Source: Microbacterium ginsengisoli (GTDB lineage Bacteria; Actinomycetota; Actinomycetes; Actinomycetales; Microbacteriaceae). Taken from it: a stretch of DNA of 64,000 nt. The notes under the pieces were generated by a model, which ran no database searches, was not told the origin of the DNA, and was given only the letters and a program-made list of their open reading frames with translations. Shown piece by piece: positions 35,220 through 42,856 of this stretch (position 1 is the stretch's first letter; each line of letters starts with the position of its first letter). The position numbers and the translations under genes are program-made. The stretch lies in the NCBI RefSeq assembly GCF_000956535.1, contig NZ_JYIY01000080.1:124001-188000 (forward strand), given 5' to 3'.

Positions 35220-36076
35220 CGCCCGAGGTCGATGCGCAGGTCGAGCCCGAGGTCGAGCGCGCGCGCCGAGTGGGTGAGCGCGCCGACCGAGATGACGTCG
35301 ACACCGGTCTCAGCGATCTGCCGCACGGTGTCGAGGCTCACCCCGCCGGACGCCTCGATCCGCGCCCGTCCGGCGACGGTGGCGACACCCTCGCGCAGCT
35401 GGTCGACGGTGAAGTTGTCGAGCATGATCGTGCCGATCCCCGCCGCGACGACGGCCTCGATCTGGTCGACGCGGTCGACCTCGACCTCGACGTGCGCGGT
35501 GTGGGGGAGCCTCGCGATCGCCTCGCGGAGCGCGTCGGTGAGATCGGCCCCGGTCGCGGTCAGCACGCCCAGATGGTTGTCCTTGGCCATGACCGCGTCG
35601 GACAGCGAGAACCGGTGGTTGTGCCCGCCGCCGGCGGCCACCGCGTGGCGCTCGAACGCACGCAGCAGCGGGGTCGTCTTGCGGGTGTCGACGATGCGCG
35701 CACCGGTGCCCGCGATCGCGTCGACGTAGCGTGCGGTGAGGGTGGCAATGCCCGACATGCGCTGCGCGAAGTTGAGCCCGATGCGCTCGGCGGTGAGCAC
35801 GCCCCGCGCCGGCCCGGTCACCGTCGCGAGCCGGCGTCCGGCGATGAACCGGCCGCCGTCGGCGACGTGCAGACCCACCTCGATGGCCGGGTCGGTCAGC
35901 CGGAAGGCGGCCGCGAACACCTCGCCTCCGGCGAAGACGCCGTCCTCGCGCGCGACGAGGTCGGCTGTCGCGACCGCGTCGGCGGGGATCAGCGTCTCGC
36001 TGGTGAGGTCGCCCCACGGGGCGTCCTCGTCGAGCGCAAGCGTGACGATGCGGTCGATGGTGCGGGCGGTCAGCAT
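35216..36076 (-). CDS. nadC: Nicotinate-nucleotide diphosphorylase (left copy)
   Basis: 286 residues. It converts quinolinate and PRPP to nicotinate mononucleotide. Motifs: EDAPWGDLTSE near the N-terminus, NFAQRMSGIATLTARYVDA, DTRKTTPLLRAFERHAVAAGGG, and HNHRFSLSDAVMAKDNHL, all active-site regions. ATG 36076 overlaps the end of nadB by 7 bases. Confidence 0.95.
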   Translation of the reverse strand: MLTARTIDRIVTLALDEDAPWGDLTSETLIPADAVATADLVAREDGVFAGGEVFAAAFRLTDPAIEVGLHVADGGRFIAGRRLATVTGPARGVLTAERIGLNFAQRMSGIATLTARYVDAIAGTGARIVDTRKTTPLLRAFERHAVAAGGGHNHRFSLSDAVMAKDNHLGVLTATGADLTDALREAIARLPHTAHVEVEVDRVDQIEAVVAAGIGTIMLDNFTVDQLREGVATVAGRARIEASGGVSLDTVRQIAETGVDVISVGALTHSARALDLGLDLRIDLGR

Positions 36077-37626
36077 GCGACGACCTCGGTGACGGATGCC
36101 GCGGCGTCCGCCGCTGCGGCCGGGTCCGCGTCGGCGCGGAAGTGCGCCCCGACCGAGACAGTGCGCGCACGCGCAGCCGCGACGAGCGCGACGGCGACCT
36201 GCAGCAGGTTCTCGTCCTCGCATCCGGCGACCGACGATGCGGCGGCGTGCGGCAGCGACCACGCGGCGAGCACGGATGCCGCTCGCGCGAGCCCGCGGTC
36301 GTCGCGCACGAGACCGGCGTGCTGCCACAGCAGCTCCTGCAGCGCGGCGCGCGTGAACGGTGGGGCGTCGGCGGCGGGCGCGGCGGTCTCGAGCGGTGCG
36401 GGCGCCGCCGGGAGTGCCGGCGCGGGCCACGCGGCATCCGCGTCTGTGGTCAGAGCCGCCGCGGCGCGCGCGCCGAAGACGGCGCCCTCGAGCAGCGAGT
36501 TCGAGGCCAGTCGGTTCGCGCCGTGCACCCCGGTGCGGGCCGTCTCGCCGACGGCGTAGAGGCCGGGCAGGGTGGTGCGGCCGTCGAGGTCGGTCACGAC
36601 GCCGCCCATGAGGTAGTGCGCCGCGGGCGTCACCGGGATGGGTTCCCGCGCCCAGTCGAGGCCGCGCTCGCGCACGGCGGCATCGATCGTGGGGAACCGT
36701 CCGGCGAGGAAGGCGGCCGTGCCGGGTGCGTGCAGCCGGGTCGCGTCGAGCGCGACCGGCGCGCCTCCCTGCGCCGCCATGCGGGCGGCGATCGCCCGGG
36801 CGACGACGTCGCGCGGGGCCAGCTCGCCGTCGGGGTGCGCATCGAACGCGAAGCGCCGGCCGTCCTGGTCGATGAGGGTCGCGCCCTCGCCGCGCACGGC
36901 CTCCGACACGAGGAACGCGTCACCGGTGGCGAGCACGGTCGGGTGGAACTGCACGAACTCGAGATCGGCGACAGCGGCCCCCGCGCGCAGAGCGGCGGCG
37001 ATGCCGTCGGCCGTGGCGACCACGGGGTTGGTGGTGTGCGCGAAGAGCTGGCCGGCGCCGCCGGTCGCGAGCACCACGGCATCGGCGTGAATCGTGCGGC
37101 GGGCATCGCCCTGCTGCAGCTCGACGCCGCTCACACGCCCGTGCGCGACGACGAGGTCCACGAGGAACGCGTGCTCGACGATCTCCACACCCGACGCCCG
37201 CACGGCCGCGACCAGCGCCCGCTCGATCTCGGCACCCGTCGCGTCTCCCCCCGCGTGCAGCACGCGGGGGTAGGAGTGCGCGGCTTCGAGTCCCTTGCGC
37301 AGCGACCCGGCGGCATCCCGGTCGAAGGCGACGCCGAGCCCGATCAGCTCGCGGATGCGCGCCGGCCCCTCGGTCGCCAGCACACGCACGGCCGCGGGGT
37401 CGCCGAGGCCCGCGCCGGCGGTGAGGGTGTCGGCGATGTGGTCCTCGACGCTGTCGTCGTCGAACATGACGCCCGCGATGCCGCCCTGGGCGTATCGGGT
37501 GTTCGCGTGGGCCAGCTCGTCCTTCGTGACGAGGGTGACCCGCACCCCCACGCGGGCGGCGTCGCGCGCGACGGTGAGACCCGCGATGCCGCTGCCGACG
37601 ACGACGGCGTGGATGCTGCGGCTCAC
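36070..37626 (-). CDS. nadB: L-aspartate oxidase (left copy)
   Basis: 518 residues from GTG 37626, overlapping the nadA stop as GTGA. The FAD site is VVVGSGIAGLTVARDA at the start, with RYAQGGIAGV at about 50-60 and the fumarate-reductase-like active site around HPTVL and RGEGATLIDQDGRRF. The C-terminal helical domain is rich in Ala and shorter than in E. coli. It oxidises aspartate to iminoaspartate, the substrate of NadA. Confidence 0.94.
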   Translation of the reverse strand: MSRSIHAVVVGSGIAGLTVARDAARVGVRVTLVTKDELAHANTRYAQGGIAGVMFDDDSVEDHIADTLTAGAGLGDPAAVRVLATEGPARIRELIGLGVAFDRDAAGSLRKGLEAAHSYPRVLHAGGDATGAEIERALVAAVRASGVEIVEHAFLVDLVVAHGRVSGVELQQGDARRTIHADAVVLATGGAGQLFAHTTNPVVATADGIAAALRAGAAVADLEFVQFHPTVLATGDAFLVSEAVRGEGATLIDQDGRRFAFDAHPDGELAPRDVVARAIAARMAAQGGAPVALDATRLHAPGTAAFLAGRFPTIDAAVRERGLDWAREPIPVTPAAHYLMGGVVTDLDGRTTLPGLYAVGETARTGVHGANRLASNSLLEGAVFGARAAAALTTDADAAWPAPALPAAPAPLETAAPAADAPPFTRAALQELLWQHAGLVRDDRGLARAASVLAAWSLPHAAASSVAGCEDENLLQVAVALVAAARARTVSVGAHFRADADPAAAADAAASVTEVVAC

Positions 37627-38975
37627 CGCGCGCTCCCCGGCGTCTCGACGCGTCCTGCCGGCGGCTTCGCCGCGAGCATGCGCTCGAGCGCGATGCGGGC
37701 GGGGTCGGCGACGTCGCCCGGCACCGTGATGCGGTTGACGACCTCTCCCGCGACCAGGGACTCGAGTGTCCAGGCGAGGTAGCCGGGGTGGATGCGGTAC
37801 ATCGTCGAGCACGGGCACACGACCGGGTCGAGGCAGAAGATCTCGTGCTGCGGGTGCTGGGCGGCGAGGCGCTGCACGAGGTTGACCTCGGTGCCGATCG
37901 CGAACGTCGTGGGCTCGGTCGCCGCCTCGATCGCCTTGCGGATGTAGTCGGTCGATCCGGCCTCGTCGGCCGCATCGACGACGTCCATCGGGCACTCGGG
38001 ATGCACGATCACGCGCACGCCGGGGTGCTCGGCACGCGCCTTGTCGATCTGGGCGACCGAGAAGCGACGGTGCACCGAGCAGAACCCGTGCCAGAGGATG
38101 ACGCGGGCATCCGCGAGCTCGTCGGCGTTCGAGCCGCCGAGGGGACGGTTCGGATTCCACATCGGCATCTGCGCGAGGGGCACACCCATGGCCTTGGCCG
38201 TGTTGCGGCCGAGGTGCTGGTCGGGGAAGAACAGCACGCGGCGTCCGCGCTCGAACGCCCACTCGAGCACCGTGCGCGCGTTCGACGACGTGCAGACGAT
38301 GCCGCCGTGGCGGCCGACGAATCCCTTGATCGCGGCGGACGAGTTCATATAGGTGACCGGGATGACCGGCACGAGCCCGTCGGCGTCCGCGGCATCCATG
38401 TCGCCGTAGATCTCAGCCAACTGCTCCCAGCACTCCTCGACCTGATCGATGTCGGCCATGTCGGCCATCGAGCAGCCGGCGGCGAGGTTCGGGAGGATGA
38501 CGGCCTGGTCCGCTCCGGAGAGGAGGTCGGCGGTCTCGGCCATGAAGTGCACGCCGCAGAACACGATCGCCTCGGCGTCGGGGTGGGCTTTCGCGGCGGT
38601 CGCGAGCTGGAACGAGTCGCCGACGTAGTCGGCGTGCCGCACGACCTCCTCGCGCTGGTAGAAGTGGCCGAGTACGACGACGCGGTCGCCGAGCATCTGC
38701 TTCGCCGCACGGATGCGGTCATCCAGATCGGCCGGGTCGGCGTCGCGGTACTCCTGCGGCAGCGAGCCCTGGCGGGGTGACCCGGTGGGGATGACGTCAC
38801 CCATCGAGGCACCGGGCCCGTAGCCCTCGCTCACGTCGAACGTCCACGGGCCGGCCGCGAGGTCGGTCGTGCAGGTCGCGTCGGCGGATCCGCCGGAGAC
38901 GAGCGACTGGATGACGTGGTCGACCGACGGATCGATCTCGTCGCGCGGGCGCAGGGCGATGTTGACGGCGCTCAT
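37623..38975 (-). CDS. nadA: Quinolinate synthase A (left copy)
   Basis: 450 residues, longer than the 300-350 of many NadA, with about 80 extra residues at the N-terminus as in actinobacterial enzymes. It condenses iminoaspartate with dihydroxyacetone phosphate using a [4Fe-4S] cluster. Candidate cluster cysteines are C140 (VFCGVHFMAE), C228 (GGIVCTSSNA) and C387 or C389 (VCPCSTMYRIH). LGHFYQREEV and TYMNSSAAIKGFVG are substrate motifs. GGAGGCGCG precedes its ATG. Its start overlaps the regulator stop. Confidence 0.95.
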   Translation of the reverse strand: MSAVNIALRPRDEIDPSVDHVIQSLVSGGSADATCTTDLAAGPWTFDVSEGYGPGASMGDVIPTGSPRQGSLPQEYRDADPADLDDRIRAAKQMLGDRVVVLGHFYQREEVVRHADYVGDSFQLATAAKAHPDAEAIVFCGVHFMAETADLLSGADQAVILPNLAAGCSMADMADIDQVEECWEQLAEIYGDMDAADADGLVPVIPVTYMNSSAAIKGFVGRHGGIVCTSSNARTVLEWAFERGRRVLFFPDQHLGRNTAKAMGVPLAQMPMWNPNRPLGGSNADELADARVILWHGFCSVHRRFSVAQIDKARAEHPGVRVIVHPECPMDVVDAADEAGSTDYIRKAIEAATEPTTFAIGTEVNLVQRLAAQHPQHEIFCLDPVVCPCSTMYRIHPGYLAWTLESLVAGEVVNRITVPGDVADPARIALERMLAAKPPAGRVETPGSAR

Positions 38976-39769
38976 CGCGCCTCCTTCGGGGTGTGCGGTG
39001 TGGCTGACTGTTCGCGAGAAGCGGGCGGGGCGGTGCCGAGCGGCCCGCGATCGGAGAGCTCGACGTCGTGGTTGTACCGGTACAGGCGCGCCGGTCGATG
39101 GCTGCCCGTGCGGAAGTCGTCGGTGGGGATGAGGGTTCCGGAGCCCTCCACCTGGCGGCGGAAGTTGGCAGGGTCCAGGCGGCGCTCGAGGATCGCCTCG
39201 TACACCTCGCGCAGCTCAGCGAGCGTGAACGATCCGGGCAGGAAGCCGTGGGCGATGCGGCTGTAGCCCACCTTGTTGCGCAGGCGCCACAGGGCGTAGT
39301 CGACGATCGCGTTGTGGTCGAAGGCGAGGGTCGGCAGGTGGGCGGCGTCGAACCACTCGACGTTCTCGGGGGCGTCGCCGGCGGCGAGGTGCGCGGCCAG
39401 CTGAGCGTCGACGTCGTCGGAGCGCAGCAGCGCCCAGTAGACGATCGAGATGACCCGCGAGGGGGAGCGGTCGATGGCGCCGAAGGCGTAGAGCTGCTCG
39501 AGGTAGCTCGCGGCGAGGCCGGTCGTCTCGCCGAGGGTGCGGGATGCCGCATCCTCCAGCTCCTCGTCGGCGTCGAGCCATCCGCCGGGGAGGGCCCAGA
39601 AGTCGCCGTACGGGTCACGGGTGCGGCGCACGAGCGGCAGGGAGAGCACGGGCAGGTCGCACCCGTCGGGCCGCCGCAGGGTGAAGATCACGGTCGACAC
39701 GGCGACGCGCGTCGGGTCCGACGGGGACGGTGCCGACGCGGCGCTCTCGGAACGGATGGTTAGTGTCAT
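38972..39769 (-). CDS. ndnR: Nudix-related NAD repressor (NrtR/NdnR type, left copy)
   Basis: 265 residues from ATG 39769. The N-terminal Nudix-like domain has LPGGWLDADEELEDAASRTLGETTG, a degenerate Nudix box (T for the first Glu and T for the last Glu of REUXEE), so catalysis is unlikely. The C-terminal winged helix (about 165-230) ends in GTLIPTDDFRTGSHRPARLYRYN, typical of NrtR. In Corynebacterium, NdnR represses the same nad operon. It is first in the operon and likely autoregulated. Confidence 0.88.
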   Translation of the reverse strand: MTLTIRSESAASAPSPSDPTRVAVSTVIFTLRRPDGCDLPVLSLPLVRRTRDPYGDFWALPGGWLDADEELEDAASRTLGETTGLAASYLEQLYAFGAIDRSPSRVISIVYWALLRSDDVDAQLAAHLAAGDAPENVEWFDAAHLPTLAFDHNAIVDYALWRLRNKVGYSRIAHGFLPGSFTLAELREVYEAILERRLDPANFRRQVEGSGTLIPTDDFRTGSHRPARLYRYNHDVELSDRGPLGTAPPASREQSATPHTPKEAR

Positions 39770-39783
39770 GATGACCAGAAGCG

Positions 39784-39812
39784 ATCTTAGAGTCTCGATG
39801 ACTCGAAGGCAA
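39784..39812 (-). promoter_or_regulatory. nad operon promoter with an inverted repeat in the spacer (left copy)
   Basis: On the minus strand: -35 TTGCCT (39807-39812), a 17-base spacer, and -10 TAAGAT (39784-39789). The spacer contains the inverted repeat GAGTC-N5-GACTC (39790-39804), directly abutting the -10. A repressor bound there would block RNA polymerase, which fits autorepression by the Nudix-type regulator. The start codon follows 14 bases after the -10. Confidence 0.6.
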
Positions 39813-39878
39813 ACCGGGACGATTCCCAGCGGATCCGTCGTACCGTGAGACATCCAGGCGGGGGAGGAGGAGGCATCC

Positions 39879-41057
39879 ATGTCGCTCGTCGTCGATGTGA
39901 TCGCGGTGCTCCTGCTCATCGGCGCGCTCGCCGGTGGCATCGCCCGGGGTCTTCTCGCGAGCGCCGGTGCACTGCTCGGCGTCGTGGCGGCGGGCGCCGC
40001 CGCGTGGTGGCTGCTGCCGCTGCTGTCGGGCGTTGTGCCGTGGTCCCAGTGGCGCGGACTCATCGTGCTCGCGGCGGGCATCGCGCTCCTGTTCGCGGGC
40101 GGCACGCTCGGCGGCGCCATCGGCATGCGCCTGCGGCGCGGCGTCGACCGCCTGCGCCTCGGCATCGTCGATCGCGTCCTGGGAGGCGCGCTGAGCGTCG
40201 TCGTCGCCGCCCTCGCGATCTCGCTCGTGGGGCAGAGCGTGGTGGTGACGGGCACGCCCGTGCTCGCCCCTGCCGTCGCGTCGTCGACGGTGCTGCGCAC
40301 GATCGACGATCTCACCCCGAGCCCGCTGTCGCAGGCCCTCGCGCAGCTGCGCCAGGGGGTGCTCAGCGACGGGCTGCCGCAGTTCGGGGCGCTGCTCGAC
40401 GGAGCCGCCACCGCACCCGCCGCCGCCCCGATCGACCTCGCCGACCCGGCACTCAACGCCGCCGCGCAGTCGGTCGCCCGTATCTCGGGCACGGCCTATG
40501 CGTGCAGCGAGACCTCCACGGGATCCGGCTTCGTGATCGCTCCGGACCGTGTCGTCACCAACGCGCATGTCGTCGCCGGAGTCACGAACCCCATCGTGGA
40601 GCTCCCGGGTCGCGCCGCCGTCGAGGGTCGCATCGTGTACGACGATCCGCACAACGACATCGCGGTCATCGCGACCGACGGGCTGGATGCCGCAGCCATC
40701 CCGCTCGGCGCGACACTCACCGCCGGCGCCGCCGCCGTCGTGCAGGGTTATCCCTATGGCGGCCCGTTCACGTCGGGGAACGCCTCGGTCACGAGCGTGG
40801 GAGAGGCGCGGGTGCCCGACATCTACGGGAGCGGATCGGACGTGCGCGACATCTACGCCCTGGACGCCGTGGTGCGGCCCGGCAACTCCGGCGGGCCGCT
40901 CCTCGACGCGTCGGGACGGGCTGTGGGCATCGTCTTCGCCCGCAGCGACAGCGACCCCAACGTCGGCTACGCGATGACCACCGCCGAGCTGACCTCGGTG
41001 GTCGCCCAGGCGGAGAGCATGCAGCAGACCGTGTCGTCGGGCGCCTGCATCCGCTGA
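39879..41057 (+). CDS. MarP-like membrane serine protease (left copy)
   Basis: 392 residues behind GGAGGAGG. Four N-terminal helices of the CvpA type (about 5-125) anchor a periplasm-side trypsin-like domain. The catalytic triad is H230 (VTNAHVVAG), D260 (HNDIAVI) and S337 (RPGNSGGP). Cysteines in YACSETSTG and near the end in SGACIR could form the redox-sensitive disulfide known in mycobacterial MarP, a protease needed for acid and oxidative resistance there. It diverges from the nad operon. Confidence 0.93.
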   Translation: MSLVVDVIAVLLLIGALAGGIARGLLASAGALLGVVAAGAAAWWLLPLLSGVVPWSQWRGLIVLAAGIALLFAGGTLGGAIGMRLRRGVDRLRLGIVDRVLGGALSVVVAALAISLVGQSVVVTGTPVLAPAVASSTVLRTIDDLTPSPLSQALAQLRQGVLSDGLPQFGALLDGAATAPAAAPIDLADPALNAAAQSVARISGTAYACSETSTGSGFVIAPDRVVTNAHVVAGVTNPIVELPGRAAVEGRIVYDDPHNDIAVIATDGLDAAAIPLGATLTAGAAAVVQGYPYGGPFTSGNASVTSVGEARVPDIYGSGSDVRDIYALDAVVRPGNSGGPLLDASGRAVGIVFARSDSDPNVGYAMTTAELTSVVAQAESMQQTVSSGACIR

Positions 41058-41072
41058 GCGCACCGGTGCCGC

Positions 41073-41078
41073 TAAGCT
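41073..41078 (+). promoter_or_regulatory. -10 element for the gcv operon (left copy)
   Basis: TAAGCT, about 25-30 bases before the riboswitch begins. No clear -35 is seen at the normal spacing. Confidence 0.4.
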
Positions 41079-41105
41079 GGCCGCACAAGTCAACAAGGCC
41101 CCGTG

Positions 41106-41306
41106 ACCGTAGCGGGAGAGCTCCGTCGCAGCCGGCGACGGGCACCGAAGGAGCAAGCCTCCCCGCCAATCTCTCAGGTAGCCGTACCGCCCCGGTCGGG
41201 CCGCTCTGGAAAGCGACGCATACGCGTCCGCCGACGGTGAAAGCCGCGGCATCCGACTCTGTGACGGATGCCGCGAGCAAGCTCTCAGGCCGATGACAGA
41301 GGGGGA
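41106..41306 (+). ncRNA. Tandem glycine riboswitch (left copy)
   Basis: Two glycine aptamers in series. The first holds GCGGGAGAGCTCC, then GGGCACCGAAGGAGCAAGCC and AATCTCTCAGGTA. The second holds CTCTGGAAAGCGACG, a long stem CGCGGCATCCG/CGGATGCCGCG (41245-41275), GAGCAAGCTCTCAGG and GACAGAGGGGGAG, all consensus elements. Just after it, GACCGTC/GACGGTC (41313-41330) forms a hairpin, and CCCG at 41332-41335 can pair with CGGG beside the ribosome site (41344-41347), a possible control of translation. It controls gcvT-gcvH-gcvP in response to glycine. Confidence 0.93.
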
Positions 41307-41354
41307 GTTCGAGACCGTCGATTGACGGTCGCCCGCCCCTGCACGGGAGAACTC

Positions 41355-42479
41355 ATGACCGACCCCACCTCCACATCCCGCACGACGGCGCTGCACGCCC
41401 GTCACGACGCCCTCGGTGCCTCGTTCACCGACTTCGGCGGCTGGCTCATGCCGGTGCGCTACTCGTCCGATCTCGCCGAGCACCGCGCGGTGCGCGAGGC
41501 GGCGGGCCTGTTCGACATCTCGCACATGGCCGAGTTCGACGTCGTCGGCGCGGATGCCGGCGCCTACCTCGACGCCGCGCTCGCCGGCCGCCTGTCTGCC
41601 CTCGCGATCGGCAAGGCGAAGTACTCGCTGCTGCTCGCCCCGTCGGGCGGCGTCATCGACGACCTGATCGTCTATCGACTCGCCGACGAGCGGTTCCTCG
41701 TGATCGCGAACGCGGGCAACCGCGGGCCCGTCGCCGCGGCGCTCGCCGAGCGGGTGGGGGAGTTCGCGGCATCCGTCGCCGACGTCAGTGACGACTATGC
41801 CCTGCTGGCGGTGCAGGGCCCGCGCGCCGTCGAGGTGCTCGCCGCCCTCGACGAGTTGACGGATGTCGCGCCCCCGGTCGCCGACCTGAAGTACTACGCG
41901 TGGTCGCGGGCGCGCGCCTTCGACGCCGACGTGCTGGTGCTGCGCACCGGGTACACGGGTGAAGACGGCTTCGAGCTCCTCGCCCCCGTCGGCATCGCGG
42001 CGCGGCTCTGGGACGCCCTCCTTGTCGCGGGCGAGCCGGTCGGGCTCGTGCCCGCCGGGCTCGCCGCCCGCGACACGCTGCGCCTCGAGGCCGGCATGCC
42101 GCTCTACGGCCACGAGCTGACGCTCGACACCCTGCCCGCGCAGGCCGGTCTCGGCCGCGTGCCCGTGCTCGACAAGCCCGACTTCGTCGGAAAGGCCGCG
42201 CTCGAGGCCGCCGACCTCACCGATCGCCCGGTGCTCGTCGGGCTGGTCGCCGAGGGCAGGCGCGCCGGCCGCGCCGGCTACGAGGTGCGCACGCCCGACG
42301 GCGACGCGGTCGGAGAGATCACCTCCGGCGCGCTCAGCCCCACGCTCGGACACCCGATCGCACTCGCCTACGTCTCGCCCGCGCACGCCGCCCCCGGCAC
42401 GGCTCTCGCGATCGACGTGCGCGGCACTCTCATCCCCGCCACCGTGACCACCCCGCCCTTCTATCGGAGGAACGCATGA
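41355..42479 (+). CDS. gcvT: Glycine cleavage system T protein, aminomethyltransferase (left copy)
   Basis: 374 residues behind GGGAGA. It takes the aminomethyl group from lipoyl-H protein, releases ammonia and makes methylene-tetrahydrofolate. Signatures: [10 protein letters not shown] at the N-terminus, [11 protein letters not shown], the catalytic region [32 protein letters not shown], and [25 protein letters not shown] couples it to gcvH. Confidence 0.96.
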   Translation: MTDPTSTSRTTALHARHDALGASFTDFGGWLMPVRYSSDLAEHRAVREAAGLFDISHMAEFDVVGADAGAYLDAALAGRLSALAIGKAKYSLLLAPSGGVIDDLIVYRLADERFLVIANAGNRGPVAAALAERVGEFAASVADVSDDYALLAVQGPRAVEVLAALDELTDVAPPVADLKYYAWSRARAFDADVLVLRTGYTGEDGFELLAPVGIAARLWDALLVAGEPVGLVPAGLAARDTLRLEAGMPLYGHELTLDTLPAQAGLGRVPVLDKPDFVGKAALEAADLTDRPVLVGLVAEGRRAGRAGYEVRTPDGDAVGEITSGALSPTLGHPIALAYVSPAHAAPGTALAIDVRGTLIPATVTTPPFYRRNA

Positions 42480-42856
42480 CCGACCGCGACGCACTCAAGT
42501 ACACCGCCGAGCACGAATGGGTGCTCATCGAAGGGGATGTCGCCACCTTCGGCATCACGGACTACGCCGCCGAGAAGCTCGGCGACGTGGTGTTCGTCGA
42601 GCTCCCCGCCATCGATGGCACGGTGACCGCCGGCCAGGTGTGCGGCGAGATCGAGTCGACGAAGTCGGTCGGCGAGCTCTACGCGCCCGTGTCCGGCCGC
42701 GTCATCGAGGTGAACGGCGACGTCGACAGCGACCCGGCGCTCGTGAACGCCGACGCCTTCGCGGCGTGGCTCGTGCGGGTCGAGCTCGATGGTGAGGCGA
42801 TCGAGGGGCTCCTCGATCGCGCCGCCTACGACGAGCTGACCGGCGGCGCTGCGTGA
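42476..42856 (+). CDS. gcvH: Glycine cleavage system H protein (left copy)
   Basis: 126 residues, normal length. The lipoyl attachment lysine is K63 in [18 protein letters not shown]. It shuttles the aminomethyl intermediate between P, T and L proteins. It overlaps gcvT by ATGA and gcvP by GTGA. No gene for the lipoamide dehydrogenase partner is in the window. Confidence 0.96.
   Translation: MTDRDALKYTAEHEWVLIEGDVATFGITDYAAEKLGDVVFVELPAIDGTVTAGQVCGEIESTKSVGELYAPVSGRVIEVNGDVDSDPALVNADAFAAWLVRVELDGEAIEGLLDRAAYDELTGGAA

Noticed and set aside
38972..39769. Nudix hydrolase with ADP-ribose pyrophosphatase activity as the function of the first nad operon gene
   Set aside because: The Nudix box lacks two catalytic glutamates, a winged-helix domain follows, and the gene heads a NAD operon, all of which fit a regulator.
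39615..42494. A 959-codon open frame on the minus strand opposite the protease and gcvT, with a mirror at 48975-51854
   Set aside because: Its translation is a low-complexity Arg/Gly/Ala/His mixture with no domain, and it lies opposite well-recognised genes and the riboswitch. It is a by-product of high GC content.
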